Translations under genes and position numbers: made by a program
Shown: piece after piece, positions 44,662 through 54,368 of the stretch
Position numbering within the stretch: the first letter of the stretch is position 1
How the letters are laid out: every line of letters begins with the position of its first letter
The notes under the pieces: generated by a model
Told to the model about the DNA's origin: nothing
The model's database searches: none
Seen by the model: the letters and a program-made list of their open reading frames with translations, nothing else
Assembly (NCBI RefSeq): GCF_003711205.1
Contig: NZ_CP031013.1
Coordinates: forward strand, 496,001-560,000
Length of the DNA: 64,000 nucleotides
Direction of reading: 5' to 3'
Origin: Polaromonas sp. SP1
GTDB lineage: Bacteria; Pseudomonadota; Gammaproteobacteria; Burkholderiales; Burkholderiaceae_C

Positions 44662-44682
44662 GCTGTGGTTTTACGCCTTAAA

Positions 44683-45048
44683 TCAGCCAAGGGCCTTGAT
44701 TTTGGCCATCAGCTCATCTGCATCCACCGGTTTGGTGATGTAGTCGCGGGCGCCCTGCCGCATGCCCCAGACCCGGTCGGTTTCCTGGTTTTTGCTGGTG
44801 CACATCATGATGGGGATATCGGAATACAGCGGATCGCGCGTGATGGCGCGCGTCAGCTGGAAGCCGTTTTGGCCGGGCATCACAACATCCATGAGGATCA
44901 GCTCGGGTTTGTCTTCCGCAAGGCGGCGAAATGCATCTTCCGCGTTTTCAGCAGTTTTAACGGTAAAACCGTTTTTAACCAGCAGATCGGTCAGAAACAT
45001 CAATTCGGTTTTGGAGTCATCCACCACCAGAATTTTCTTGATTGCCAT
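44683..45048 (-). CDS. pilH: Response regulator PilH
   Basis: The 121-residue stand-alone receiver has acidic DD in KILVVDDSKTELMF, phospho-Asp in LILMDVVMPGQNGFQ, Thr in MMCTSKNQETDR and Lys in DYITKPVDADEL. Its ATG at 45048 overlaps the pilG stop by one base (TGATG), which rejects the long upstream extension. In Pseudomonas PilH counteracts PilG, favouring pilus retraction through PilT. Confidence 0.95.
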   Translation of the reverse strand: MAIKKILVVDDSKTELMFLTDLLVKNGFTVKTAENAEDAFRRLAEDKPELILMDVVMPGQNGFQLTRAITRDPLYSDIPIMMCTSKNQETDRVWGMRQGARDYITKPVDADELMAKIKALG

Positions 45049-45446
45049 CACACTACTCCTTGTTTGGCGCTGCCCAGTTCCTGAACGGTCTGCAGCAGCT
45101 GATCTTTGGTAAAAGGCTTGGTCAGGTAGTCTTGCGACCCCACCATACGACCACGCGCCTTGTCGAATACACCGTCCTTGGAGGACAGCATCACAATGGG
45201 AACGGCGGAAAACTTCACATTGCGTTTGATAATCGCGCACGTTTGATAGCCATCCAGGCGGGGCATCAGAATGTCGCAAAAAATCAGATTGGGTTCGTAG
45301 TCGTTAACTTTGGACAAGGCGTCAAAGCCGTCTTCCGCCAACAACACCTCATGGCCACCCTGCTTCAGGAATATCTCGGCGCTACGCCGGATGGTATTGC
45401 TGTCATCGATGACCAAAACCTTCAGTCCGGAACTGGGAATGCTCAC
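45048..45446 (-). CDS. pilG: Response regulator PilG
   Basis: The 132-residue receiver-only protein contains LKVLVIDDSNTIRRSAEIFL, phospho-Asp in LIFCDILMPRLDGYQ, MLSSKDGVFDKARG and DYLTKPFTKDQL. It lacks an output domain. In Pseudomonas PilG is the principal ChpA target and promotes pilus extension and surface-induced cAMP. It is the first Pil gene, 72 bases after rubredoxin. Confidence 0.95.
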   Translation of the reverse strand: MSIPSSGLKVLVIDDSNTIRRSAEIFLKQGGHEVLLAEDGFDALSKVNDYEPNLIFCDILMPRLDGYQTCAIIKRNVKFSAVPIVMLSSKDGVFDKARGRMVGSQDYLTKPFTKDQLLQTVQELGSAKQGVV

Positions 45447-45518
45447 TGCCTTTGCTCCTCATGTTGCAGGCCACGGCTATCGGCCGGCCTGCGATTGTCC
45501 AGGCAAGTGCCTAAACGC

Positions 45519-45680
45519 TTATATCTGAACCATTTCAAAATCTTCTTTGCGCGCCCCGCATTCAGGGCAGGTCCAGTTCATGGGCACTTGGGCCCATGGC
45601 GTCCCGGCGGGAATGCCGTGCTCGGGCGCGCCGGCAGCTTCGTCATAAATCCACCCACAAATTAAACACATCCACGTCAT
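45519..45680 (-). CDS. Rubredoxin
   Basis: Short gene of 53 residues: MTWMCLICGWIYDEAAGAPE, followed later by WTCPECGARKEDFEMVQI. The two CxxC pairs (CLIC, CPEC) coordinate one iron. It is a one-electron carrier for oxygenases or alkane hydroxylases, or for oxidative-stress reductases. It lies directly upstream of pilG on the same strand and is divergent from the thiD-like gene. Rubredoxin beside pilG is common in Burkholderiales and Pseudomonas-like genomes. No dedicated rubredoxin reductase is nearby. Confidence 0.95.
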   Translation of the reverse strand: MTWMCLICGWIYDEAAGAPEHGIPAGTPWAQVPMNWTCPECGARKEDFEMVQI

Positions 45681-45774
45681 TGATTGAGTCACAGCTTAAG
45701 TTGCCTTCGAATAGAATGCAACAATTGTATCGAGGCGGCGTTGCTTATTCGCGTACAAGGCAAAATCGCAGCCT

Positions 45775-46743
45775 ATGGCAAACCCCAAACCTCCTCAACT
45801 GGACAGCCGACAACTCCAAATTGAGGACGCAGACGCATCACCGGCCTGCGTCATGACCTTCAATGCCAACGACCCGAGCGGCGCTGGTGGTTTGACAGCG
45901 GATATCGCCTCCATCACCTCTGCCGGGGCCCATCCGCTGGCGGTTGTAACAGGCGCTTATGTGCGCGACAGCGCCGAAATTTTCGATCACTTCTCCTTCG
46001 ATGAAGAGGCTGTCACAGACCAGGCGCGTTCGGCCCTGGAAGACATGCCGGTTTCCGCCATCAAGGTCGGTTTTGTCGGCAGCCCGGAGAACATCTCCAC
46101 CATCGCGGAAATCGCATCGGATTATGCCGATGTACCGCTGATCGCCTACATGCCAAATCTCGCATGGTGGGAAGAAAGCGAAATCGACAGCTACCTGGAT
46201 GCCTTTCGCGAGCTGATGCTGCCCCAGACGACGGTGTTGGTCGGCAACCACAGCAGCCTGTGGCGCTGGCTCCTGCCGGACTGGCCGGGCGAGCGAAATC
46301 CCACCGCACGCGACATCGCCAAGGCGGCGGCCGACCTCGGCGTGCCTTACACGCTGGTGACGGGCATCCCCATGCCCGACCAGTTCATCGACAACGTGCT
46401 GGCCACACCCCAGGCCGTGCTTTACAGCGAAAAGTTCGAGCGCTTTGAGGCCGTGTTCGCGGGCGCCGGCGACACCCTGTCTGCCGCGCTTTCGGCCCTG
46501 CTGGCCAACGGCCACGACCTTCAGGCGGCCACCGCCGAAGCCCTGACCTTCCTCGATCACAGCCTGGACGCGGGTTTTCACCCCGGCATGGGCAATATCG
46601 TGCCGGACCGTCTGTTCTGGGCGCAGGCAGATGTTGAGTCCGAAGAAGAATCCGGGGAGGAGCCGGGCGAAGCCAATGACGACGTCGAACTGACGTTAAA
46701 ACCCAACCTTGACCTGCCCCCCAATGGAACAACCAAGCACTAA
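45775..46743 (+). CDS. Divergent hydroxymethylpyrimidine/phosphomethylpyrimidine kinase-like protein (ThiD family)
   Basis: The 322-residue ribokinase-fold protein has the ThiD N-terminal motif [14 protein letters not shown] (residues 31-44) and the anion-hole motif [10 protein letters not shown] (230-239). Several ThiD hallmarks are changed: the usual DPVM segment is replaced by YMPNLAWW (125-132), TPN by VGNHSS, and the typical GTGCTLS by GAGDTLS. An acidic tail of about 40 residues is added. It may be a true but diverged ThiD or a paralogue with another substrate. No TPP-riboswitch-like sequence is visible upstream. The 3' end overlaps hemL by 20 bases. Confidence 0.75.
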   Translation: MANPKPPQLDSRQLQIEDADASPACVMTFNANDPSGAGGLTADIASITSAGAHPLAVVTGAYVRDSAEIFDHFSFDEEAVTDQARSALEDMPVSAIKVGFVGSPENISTIAEIASDYADVPLIAYMPNLAWWEESEIDSYLDAFRELMLPQTTVLVGNHSSLWRWLLPDWPGERNPTARDIAKAAADLGVPYTLVTGIPMPDQFIDNVLATPQAVLYSEKFERFEAVFAGAGDTLSAALSALLANGHDLQAATAEALTFLDHSLDAGFHPGMGNIVPDRLFWAQADVESEEESGEEPGEANDDVELTLKPNLDLPPNGTTKH

Positions 46744-48055
46744 GCCCACCGCCCCCCAAACAGCCTCCCGCAACGACGCCCTCTTCGAACGCGCCAAAAA
46801 ACTGATTCCCGGCGGGGTCAACTCCCCGGTCCGGGCCTTCAAGGCGGTCGGCGGCACGCCACGCTTCATACAGCGCGCCCAGGGCGCCTATTTCTGGGAT
46901 GCCGACGGCAAGCGCTATATCGACTACATCGGCTCCTGGGGGCCCATGATCCTGGGCCACGGCCATCCCGCAGTGGTTGAGGCCGTGCAAAAAGCCGCCC
47001 TGGAAGGTTTTTCCTACGGCGCACCGACCGAACGCGAGGTCGAGCTGGCCGAAGAAATCGTGCGGCTGGTGCCTTCGCTCGAAATGGTGCGGCTGGTGAG
47101 CTCTGGCACGGAAGCGGCCATGAGCGCGATCCGCCTGGCGCGTGGCGCCACAGGCCGCAGCAAGATCATCAAATTTGAAGGCTGCTACCACGGCCATGCC
47201 GACGCCCTGCTCGTCAAGGCGGGTTCGGGCCTGGCCACCTTCGGCAACCCGACCAGCGCCGGCGTGCCGCCCGAGGTGGTGCAGCACACCCTGGTGCTGG
47301 AGTACAACCACATCGCCCAGCTCGAAGAAGCTTTCGCCCTGCACGGCAAGGACATCGCCTGCCTGATGATCGAGCCGATCGCGGGCAACATGAATTTTGT
47401 CCGCGCCAGCGTGCCCTTCATGAAGCGCTGCCGCGAGCTGTGCACGCAGCACGGCGCGTTGCTCGTCTTTGACGAGGTCATGACGGGCTTTCGGGTGGCG
47501 CTGGGCGGCGCGCAAAGCGTCTATGCCAAAAGCATCCCCGGCTTCAAGCCCGACATGACCGTCATGGGCAAGGTGATTGGCGGCGGCATGCCGCTGGCGG
47601 CTTTTGGCGGCACACGCGCCGTGATGGAGCAGCTGGCGCCCCTGGGCCCGGTCTACCAGGCCGGCACGCTCTCCGGCAACCCGGTGGCCACCGCCTGCGG
47701 GCTGGCCACCTTGCGCGAGATCGCCAAACCCGGGTTTTACGAAGCGCTGGGCGAGCGCACGCGCAGCCTGGTCGCAGGCCTCACGCAGGCGGCCGGCAAG
47801 GCGGGCGTGCCGTTTTGCGGCGACAGCGAAGGCGGCATGTTCGGCTTTTTCCTGCTCGGGCAGCTGCCGCAGAACTACGCGACCGTGATGACCACCGACA
47901 GCCCGGCTTTCAACCGCTTCTTTCACGCCATGCTGGACAGCGGCGTGTATTACGCACCGGCGTTGTATGAGGCCGGTTTTGTCAGTTCGGCGCACACGGC
48001 ATCGGACATTAACGCCACGGTGGATGCGGCGGCGAAGTTTTTCGCGACCGCTTGA
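46724..48055 (+). CDS. hemL: Glutamate-1-semialdehyde 2,1-aminomutase HemL
   Basis: This PLP enzyme makes 5-aminolevulinate from glutamate-1-semialdehyde in the C5 haem pathway. The 443-residue protein has [15 protein letters not shown] near the N terminus, [14 protein letters not shown] [36 protein letters not shown] (PLP-ring contact) and the catalytic Lys in [16 protein letters not shown]. The ATG at 46724 lies inside the end of the thiD-like gene; an ATG 15 bases upstream is possible. The overlap suggests coupled translation. Confidence 0.96.
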   Translation: MEQPSTKPTAPQTASRNDALFERAKKLIPGGVNSPVRAFKAVGGTPRFIQRAQGAYFWDADGKRYIDYIGSWGPMILGHGHPAVVEAVQKAALEGFSYGAPTEREVELAEEIVRLVPSLEMVRLVSSGTEAAMSAIRLARGATGRSKIIKFEGCYHGHADALLVKAGSGLATFGNPTSAGVPPEVVQHTLVLEYNHIAQLEEAFALHGKDIACLMIEPIAGNMNFVRASVPFMKRCRELCTQHGALLVFDEVMTGFRVALGGAQSVYAKSIPGFKPDMTVMGKVIGGGMPLAAFGGTRAVMEQLAPLGPVYQAGTLSGNPVATACGLATLREIAKPGFYEALGERTRSLVAGLTQAAGKAGVPFCGDSEGGMFGFFLLGQLPQNYATVMTTDSPAFNRFFHAMLDSGVYYAPALYEAGFVSSAHTASDINATVDAAAKFFATA

Positions 48056-48096
48056 TTTTCGCGGCTGCTTGAGCCGGCGGAATTTTTATCCTTTTC

Positions 48097-48145
48097 GGCC
48101 TCTAGCCCAATACCTGTCTTGGTATACCGCTATTAAATTAATAGC
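48097..48145. repeat. Dispersed repeat copy, reverse orientation
   Basis: GGCCTCTAGCCCAATACCTG is followed by TATACCGCTATTAAATTAATAGC. This is the same two-module unit in reverse, with TATACCGCTATT shared with the copy inside hutD. Confidence 0.68.
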
Positions 48146-48226
48146 GAATCGTTTCTCGAAGCGCTCCGGCCGGCCTGCGGACTCAGCCCAGCCCGAATAG
48201 TCAAAAAGGACGGCCAGAAACCGATT

Positions 48227-48280
48227 AGCTATCAATTTGATAGCTACAAACCCAGGTGCTTTCTAGGCTGGAGGCCAAAA
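48227..48280. repeat. Dispersed repeat copy, forward orientation
   Basis: AGCTATCAATTTGATAGCTA is followed by CCAGGTGCTTTCTAGGCTGG and AGGCC. With the reverse copy at 48097 it makes a facing pair between the convergent genes hemL and purH; the 240-base gap holds nothing else. Confidence 0.68.
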
Positions 48281-48295
48281 TAGCTTGAAACCGGT

Positions 48296-49879
<1,584 letters not shown>

Positions 49880-49968
49880 GGTGGTCTTCTCAAAAGGATG
49901 CCGTCTCGACCTCAATCGGAGGGGCCGGACGAGGAAAAATTCTGGCGCCCGTTTTCGGCGCGTGTTAT

Positions 49969-50205
49969 TTATTTGATGAGCTTGTGCTCAACCAGCTTCT
50001 TGCGCAGGGTGTTGCGGTTCAGACCCAGCCATTCGGCTGCGCGCGACTGGTTGTTCTCTGCGTGCTGCATGACGACTTCCAGCAAGGGCTTTTCCACCAC
50101 GCGGACCATCATGTCGTACATGCCGTCGGGCTCAATGCCGCGCAGGTCCTTGAAATAACCTTCCAGGCTGGCGCGTACGCACTCTTCGATATGTTTCTTG
50201 CTCAT
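49969..50205 (-). CDS. fis: DNA-binding protein Fis
   Basis: The 78-residue nucleoid protein ends in the Fis/NtrC-type helix-turn-helix [20 protein letters not shown] then [12 protein letters not shown]. It lacks most of the long N-terminal arm found in enteric Fis (98 residues), which is usual in betaproteobacteria. Its ATG overlaps the dusB stop (ATGA, 50202-50205), the classical dusB-fis operon. Confidence 0.95.
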   Translation of the reverse strand: MSKKHIEECVRASLEGYFKDLRGIEPDGMYDMMVRVVEKPLLEVVMQHAENNQSRAAEWLGLNRNTLRKKLVEHKLIK

Positions 50206-51275
50206 GCAGCAGCTTCCTCCTCGTTTTTATAGCTGTTCTTTTTTGCCGGGCCAGTTTCGTCGCCCGTACCTTCAGCACCGGCCGGTATGCGGTCCATGTG
50301 CGCTCCCAATTCCTGGAAAAACCCGCTCACCGCCTGCAATTGCGCTTCGCAATCTTCCAGCAGGTTCATCCGGGCGCGAAAGGCCTCGCCGCCGGGCAGG
50401 GTTTTGACATACCAGCCGATGTGCTTGCGCGCGGTGCGCACGCCGGTGAATTCACCATACAGGGTGTAGTGATCGCGCAGGTGGTCGACCAGCAGGCGCT
50501 CGACCTCGCCTACCAGGGGGGGCGCCAGGTGCGTGCCGGTGGCCAGGAAATGCGCGACCTCGCGGAAGATCCAGGGCCGGCCCTGGGCCGCTCGCCCTAT
50601 CATCACGGCGTCGGCACCGGTGTAGGCGAGCACGTCACGCGCCCGTTCGGGGCTGCTGATGTCGCCATTGGCCACCACCGGAATGCGCAGCGCGGCCTTG
50701 ACCGCGGCAATCGTGTCGTATTCGGCGGCGCCCTTGTAGCCTTGCTCGCGCGTGCGGCCGTGCACGGTAATCATCTGCACGCCGGCGCTTTCGGCGGCGC
50801 GGGCAATCGTCAGGGCGTTTTTTTCGGCCTGGCACCAGCCGGTGCGCATCTTGAGCGTGACGGGAACGTTATGCGGTTCGCAGGCGGCCACCACGGCCTC
50901 CACGATCTGCAGCGCCAGGGTTTCGTCCTGCATCAGCGCCGAGCCCGCCCACTTGTTGCAGACCTTCTTGGCCGGGCAACCCATGTTGATGTCGATGATC
51001 TGCGCGCCGCGGGCTATGTTGTAGGCTGCGGCGTCGGCCATCATCTGCGCGTCGGTGCCGGCGATCTGTACGGCGATCGGCGCGTCCTCGCCTTCGTGAT
51101 TTGCGCGGCGCGAGGTCTTCAGGCTGTCCCACAAATCACGGCGCGATGTCACCATCTCGCTGACCGCGTAGCCGGCGCCCAGTTTTTTGCTGAGCTGGCG
51201 AAACGGCCGGTCCGTCACGCCGGCCATGGGCGCGACAAACAGGTTGTTTGCCAAAGCGTAGGGGCCGATGTTCAT
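50202..51275 (-). CDS. dusB: tRNA-dihydrouridine synthase DusB
   Basis: This FMN enzyme reduces uridines in the tRNA D-loop. The 357-residue protein has FVAPMAGVTDRPFRQLS, VQIAGTDAQMMADAA, DINMGCPAKKVCNKWAGSAL with the catalytic Cys, MRTGW, HGRTREQGYKG, and PVVANGDISSPERA with ADAVMIGRAAQGRPW. The ATG at 51275 gives the family N terminus; the longer frame upstream is not supported. It forms an operon with fis. Confidence 0.96.
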   Translation of the reverse strand: MNIGPYALANNLFVAPMAGVTDRPFRQLSKKLGAGYAVSEMVTSRRDLWDSLKTSRRANHEGEDAPIAVQIAGTDAQMMADAAAYNIARGAQIIDINMGCPAKKVCNKWAGSALMQDETLALQIVEAVVAACEPHNVPVTLKMRTGWCQAEKNALTIARAAESAGVQMITVHGRTREQGYKGAAEYDTIAAVKAALRIPVVANGDISSPERARDVLAYTGADAVMIGRAAQGRPWIFREVAHFLATGTHLAPPLVGEVERLLVDHLRDHYTLYGEFTGVRTARKHIGWYVKTLPGGEAFRARMNLLEDCEAQLQAVSGFFQELGAHMDRIPAGAEGTGDETGPAKKNSYKNEEEAAA

Positions 51276-51417
51276 GGGAAAGGGGTGCTGCCGATTGCTG
51301 AAAAAGGAGGCACGATTGTACCTGCTCAAAATTTCAGCAATTGAAAATTGCACACGCAGTTGTAAGCGTCTTCCTGACACAACAGTCGCCCCGCCCTGCC
51401 TATACTCGAATGCATAT

Positions 51418-51900
51418 ATGCCCGCCTGGATTACCCACCTGATTGAACTTTTGGCCCTGCCCGAGTACGGCCTGAGCACGGTCTTCGTGGTGTCCTTCAT
51501 TTCGGCCACGCTGCTGCCGCTGGGCTCGGAGCCGGTGGTCTTCGGCCTGGTCAAACTCAACCCCGCCATGTTCTGGCCGGCGGTACTCGTCGCCACTGCC
51601 GGCAACACGCTGGGCGGTGCACTGGACTGGTGGATGGGCTACGGCGCCCACAAGGTGGTCGACAAATACCAGCATTCTTCGCACCACGGCCACGCCATCC
51701 GCTGGCTGGAAAAGCTAGGCCCCAAAGCCTGCCTGCTGGCCTGGTTGCCGGTGGTGGGGGACCCGTTGTGCGCGGTTGCGGGCTGGCTCAAGTTTCCGTT
51801 CTGGCCTTGCCTGGCGTACATGGCCGTCGGGAAATTCCTGCGCTACTTTTTGATGACCGGCAGCCTGATCTGGGCATTTCCGGGCATCTTCACCGGATAA
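51418..51900 (+). CDS. YqaA/SNARE-associated (DedA-like) membrane protein
   Basis: The 160-residue inner-membrane protein has VVSFISATLLPLGSEPVVFG and TAGNTLGGALDWWMGYGAHK near residues 24-80, the VTT/SNARE-associated domain of the YqaA subgroup. It ends with a hydrophobic segment (FLRYFLMTGSLIWAFP). DedA-like proteins are implicated in lipid scrambling and membrane homeostasis. The YqaA subgroup itself is uncharacterised. The ATG at 51418 places the first hydrophobic helix near the N terminus. It is divergent from dusB. Confidence 0.85.
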   Translation: MPAWITHLIELLALPEYGLSTVFVVSFISATLLPLGSEPVVFGLVKLNPAMFWPAVLVATAGNTLGGALDWWMGYGAHKVVDKYQHSSHHGHAIRWLEKLGPKACLLAWLPVVGDPLCAVAGWLKFPFWPCLAYMAVGKFLRYFLMTGSLIWAFPGIFTG

Positions 51901-51912
51901 AGTTCGCTGGAA

Positions 51913-52650
51913 TCAGAAACGCTCGTGCGGCAGCAAATAGCGCCACTGCCCGGGTTGCAGCTGGCTCATCGCCACCCGGCCAATGCGCAAGCGCTTCATG
52001 CCGTTGACCTGCAAACCCACGCTCTCGCACATGTAGGCGATCTGCCCCGGCACCTCGCCCTTGAGGGCAAACCGCAAGCGCGTTTCGTTTTGCCAGCTGA
52101 CTTTGGCCGGCGGCAGCAGCGCGCCCTGGTAGGTGAAACCGTGGTCCACGCGGTTCAGCCGCTCGAGGCCACCGGGCTTGATGGTGCCGCTGACATCCAC
52201 AACAACTTCATGCTCCATCACGCGGGCGTCTTCACGCAGCTTGCGCGTCACGCGCCAGTCCTGCGTCAGCACGACGAGCCCGGTGGCTGGTGTGGCCAGC
52301 GGCGTCACCAACTCGACCGACGAGAAATGTTTTTTGAGCGGGCGGATGCCGGAGCGGTCATCGGGCGACTGCGTGGCCGCCGACAACAAGGGCGCCAAGG
52401 GTCCGGCAAGGCCATCAGCCCCGGCGACATAACCCGCGGGTTTGTGCAGCAGCATAGTCACCGGCGTCAGCGCCAGCAGGCTGGCGTTTTTGTCGAGCAC
52501 GATGGCCTGGTCCAGCACGCGGAACTGCGGCTCTTCCACCGTGACGCCGTCGACCGTGACCCAGCCGCCCTCGATGTACTGCTCGGCCTCGCGGCGTGAG
52601 CAGGCCAGCACTTCGGCAAGGCGCTTGGCCAGGCGTACGGGCTCTGTCAT
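51913..52650 (-). CDS. RsuA/RluB/RluF-type pseudouridine synthase homologue lacking the catalytic Asp
   Basis: The 245-residue protein has an N-terminal S4 RNA-binding domain (residues 1-55: RLAKRLAEVLACSRREAEQY) and a pseudouridine synthase fold starting VTMLLHKPAGYV. The universally required Asp of the GRLDxxTxGL motif is missing: the region reads TPLATPATGLVVLTQD with Ala119 at that site. The remaining family features (VMEHEVVVDVSGTI; RIGRVAMSQLQPGQWR) are kept. It may be a catalytically inactive RNA-binding relative. The frame is intact and not a pseudogene. Confidence 0.82.
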   Translation of the reverse strand: MTEPVRLAKRLAEVLACSRREAEQYIEGGWVTVDGVTVEEPQFRVLDQAIVLDKNASLLALTPVTMLLHKPAGYVAGADGLAGPLAPLLSAATQSPDDRSGIRPLKKHFSSVELVTPLATPATGLVVLTQDWRVTRKLREDARVMEHEVVVDVSGTIKPGGLERLNRVDHGFTYQGALLPPAKVSWQNETRLRFALKGEVPGQIAYMCESVGLQVNGMKRLRIGRVAMSQLQPGQWRYLLPHERF

Positions 52651-52691
52651 TACGGCGAGGCCTTCATGGCGAATCAGGCGCTGATGCAGGT

Positions 52692-53048
52692 TTATTTCTG
52701 GGCCGCCACCACGCCGATTTCGACGTGGTACTGGGGCGCGGCCAGGCGCGGGCTCATCACCGTGGCGCGCGCGGGCGTGGCGCCGGGTACCACCCAGGCT
52801 TCCCAGGCGCGGTTCATGTCGCCAAAGCTGTCCATGTCGGTCAACCAGATGGTGGCGCTGAGCAATTGCGACTTGTCGCTGCCGGCGGCAGCCAGCAAAC
52901 GGTCGATGTTGGCCAGGATGCTGACGGTCTGTTCGTACACACCGGGGCCGGCGTCATTGCCTGCCACCTGGCCTGCCAGGTACACGGTGTTGTTATGGAC
53001 CACGGCCTGGGACATGCGTGGGCCGGTTTCAATGCGCTGGATGGACAT
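52692..53048 (-). CDS. RidA/YjgF/UK114 family protein
   Basis: This 118-residue cytosolic protein has RMSQAVVHNNTVYLAGQVAG and QTVSILANIDRLLAAAGSDK in the usual RidA order, with ATVMSPRLAAPQYHVEIGVV at the C terminus. Classical RidA deaminates 2-aminoacrylate using a conserved Arg in the C-terminal part; here that area reads PARATVMSPRLA. It may belong to a Rid2-7 subgroup rather than archetypal RidA. The ATG at 53048 fits the family N terminus. Confidence 0.88.
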   Translation of the reverse strand: MSIQRIETGPRMSQAVVHNNTVYLAGQVAGNDAGPGVYEQTVSILANIDRLLAAAGSDKSQLLSATIWLTDMDSFGDMNRAWEAWVVPGATPARATVMSPRLAAPQYHVEIGVVAAQK

Positions 53049-53245
53049 GGTGTTCTCTTTCAAAGCGAGTGGTTCAAGGGTGATGGCCTGCCCTGGCAAG
53101 CCGTTTGGCCAAGCGTACAGGTCCATGCAATCTACACGGTCCTATCAAGTGCCGCCGTCGAACCGGCCAAACCGGGCGACAAGCGGCGTCCCCTGCCAGG
53201 GGAGGATGGGCCACACGCAGTGAGCCCAGGCAGGGGTGTACCCAT

Positions 53246-54337
53246 TCAGCTGCTGAACAGGAAGTTCATCACGTCGCCGTCCTTGACGACGTATTCCTTG
53301 CCTTCGCTGCGCATCTTGCCGGCATCCTTGGCACCTTGCTCGCCCTTGAAGCTGATGTAGTCGGCAAAGGCGATGGTCTGCGCGCGGATATAGCCTTTTT
53401 CGAAATCGGTGTGGATCACGCCGGCGGCTTGCGGGCCGGTGTCGCCCACATGGATGGTCCAGGCGCGCACTTCTTTCACACCGGCCGTGAAGTAGGTCTG
53501 CAGGCCCAGCAGCTTGTAGGCCGCCAGGATGAGGCGATTGAGGCCCGGCTCGTCCTGGCCGATCTCGGCGAGGAACATCTTTTTGTCTTCCTCGTCCATG
53601 TCAGCCATTTCGGCTTCCATCTTGGCGCAGATCGCCACCACCGGCGCTTTCTGGGCGTCGGCATAGGCCTTGAGGCGGTCCAGCAGCGGGTTGTTCTCAA
53701 ACCCGTCCTCGGACACGTTGGCCACAAACATGGCCGGTTTGGCGGTGATCAGGAAGAACTGCGTGAGCAGCGGCAGCTCTTCCTTGCTGAAATCGATGGT
53801 GCGCACCGGCTTGCCCTCGTTGAGCGCGGCCTGGCATTTCTCGAGGATGACGACCAGCTTGGCCGACTCCTTGTCGCCCGAGCGGGCGGTCTTGGTGACG
53901 CGGTGCAGGGCTTTTTCGACGGCGGCGAGGTCGGCCAGGCACAGCTCGGTCTGGATGACTTCGATGTCGGAGATCGGGTCCACCTTGCCGGCCACGTGGA
54001 TCACGTTGTCGTCTTCAAAGCAGCGCACCACATTGATGGTGGCGTCGGTTTCGCGGATATGGGCCAGGAATTTGTTGCCCAGGCCCTCGCCCGTGCTGGC
54101 ACCCGCCACCAGGCCGGCAATGTCCACGAACTCGACGATGGCCGGAACAATGCGTTCGGGCTTGACGATTTCGGCCAATTGGGCCAACCTCGGGTCGGGC
54201 ACTTCCACAACGCCGACATTCGGCTCAATCGTGCAAAAGGGGTAGTTTTCAGCCGCAATCCCCGCTTTGGTCAACGCATTGAACAGGGTGGATTTTCCGA
54301 CGTTAGGCAAGCCTACAATGCCGCACTTCAAACTCAT
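53246..54337 (-). CDS. ychF: Redox-regulated ATPase YchF
   Basis: The 363-residue Obg-related P-loop protein has [20 protein letters not shown] (G1), the YchF-specific [20 protein letters not shown] (G3) and a C-terminal TGS-like domain. NATE/NKxD-type guanine specificity is lost, consistent with an ATPase. It binds ribosomes and is linked to oxidative-stress control. Its ATG (54335-54337) shares two bases with a possible ATG of the divergent gene. Confidence 0.97.
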   Translation of the reverse strand: MSLKCGIVGLPNVGKSTLFNALTKAGIAAENYPFCTIEPNVGVVEVPDPRLAQLAEIVKPERIVPAIVEFVDIAGLVAGASTGEGLGNKFLAHIRETDATINVVRCFEDDNVIHVAGKVDPISDIEVIQTELCLADLAAVEKALHRVTKTARSGDKESAKLVVILEKCQAALNEGKPVRTIDFSKEELPLLTQFFLITAKPAMFVANVSEDGFENNPLLDRLKAYADAQKAPVVAICAKMEAEMADMDEEDKKMFLAEIGQDEPGLNRLILAAYKLLGLQTYFTAGVKEVRAWTIHVGDTGPQAAGVIHTDFEKGYIRAQTIAFADYISFKGEQGAKDAGKMRSEGKEYVVKDGDVMNFLFSS

Positions 54338-54368
54338 GACAAACCTTCAAAAACAGGCTGAGAAGTGT

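Noticed and set aside
45681..45774. Possible TPP riboswitch upstream of the thiD-like gene
   Set aside because: The roughly 90-base gap lacks the CTGAGA and related conserved TPP elements and is too short.
48097..48280. Facing repeats as ends of a mobile element
   Set aside because: The segment between them is only about 80 bases with no gene, and single copies occur elsewhere, so it is two independent repeat copies.
51913..52650. Calling the S4/pseudouridine synthase homologue a pseudogene
   Set aside because: The frame is complete, with a normal start, family length and conserved flanking motifs; only the catalytic segment differs.
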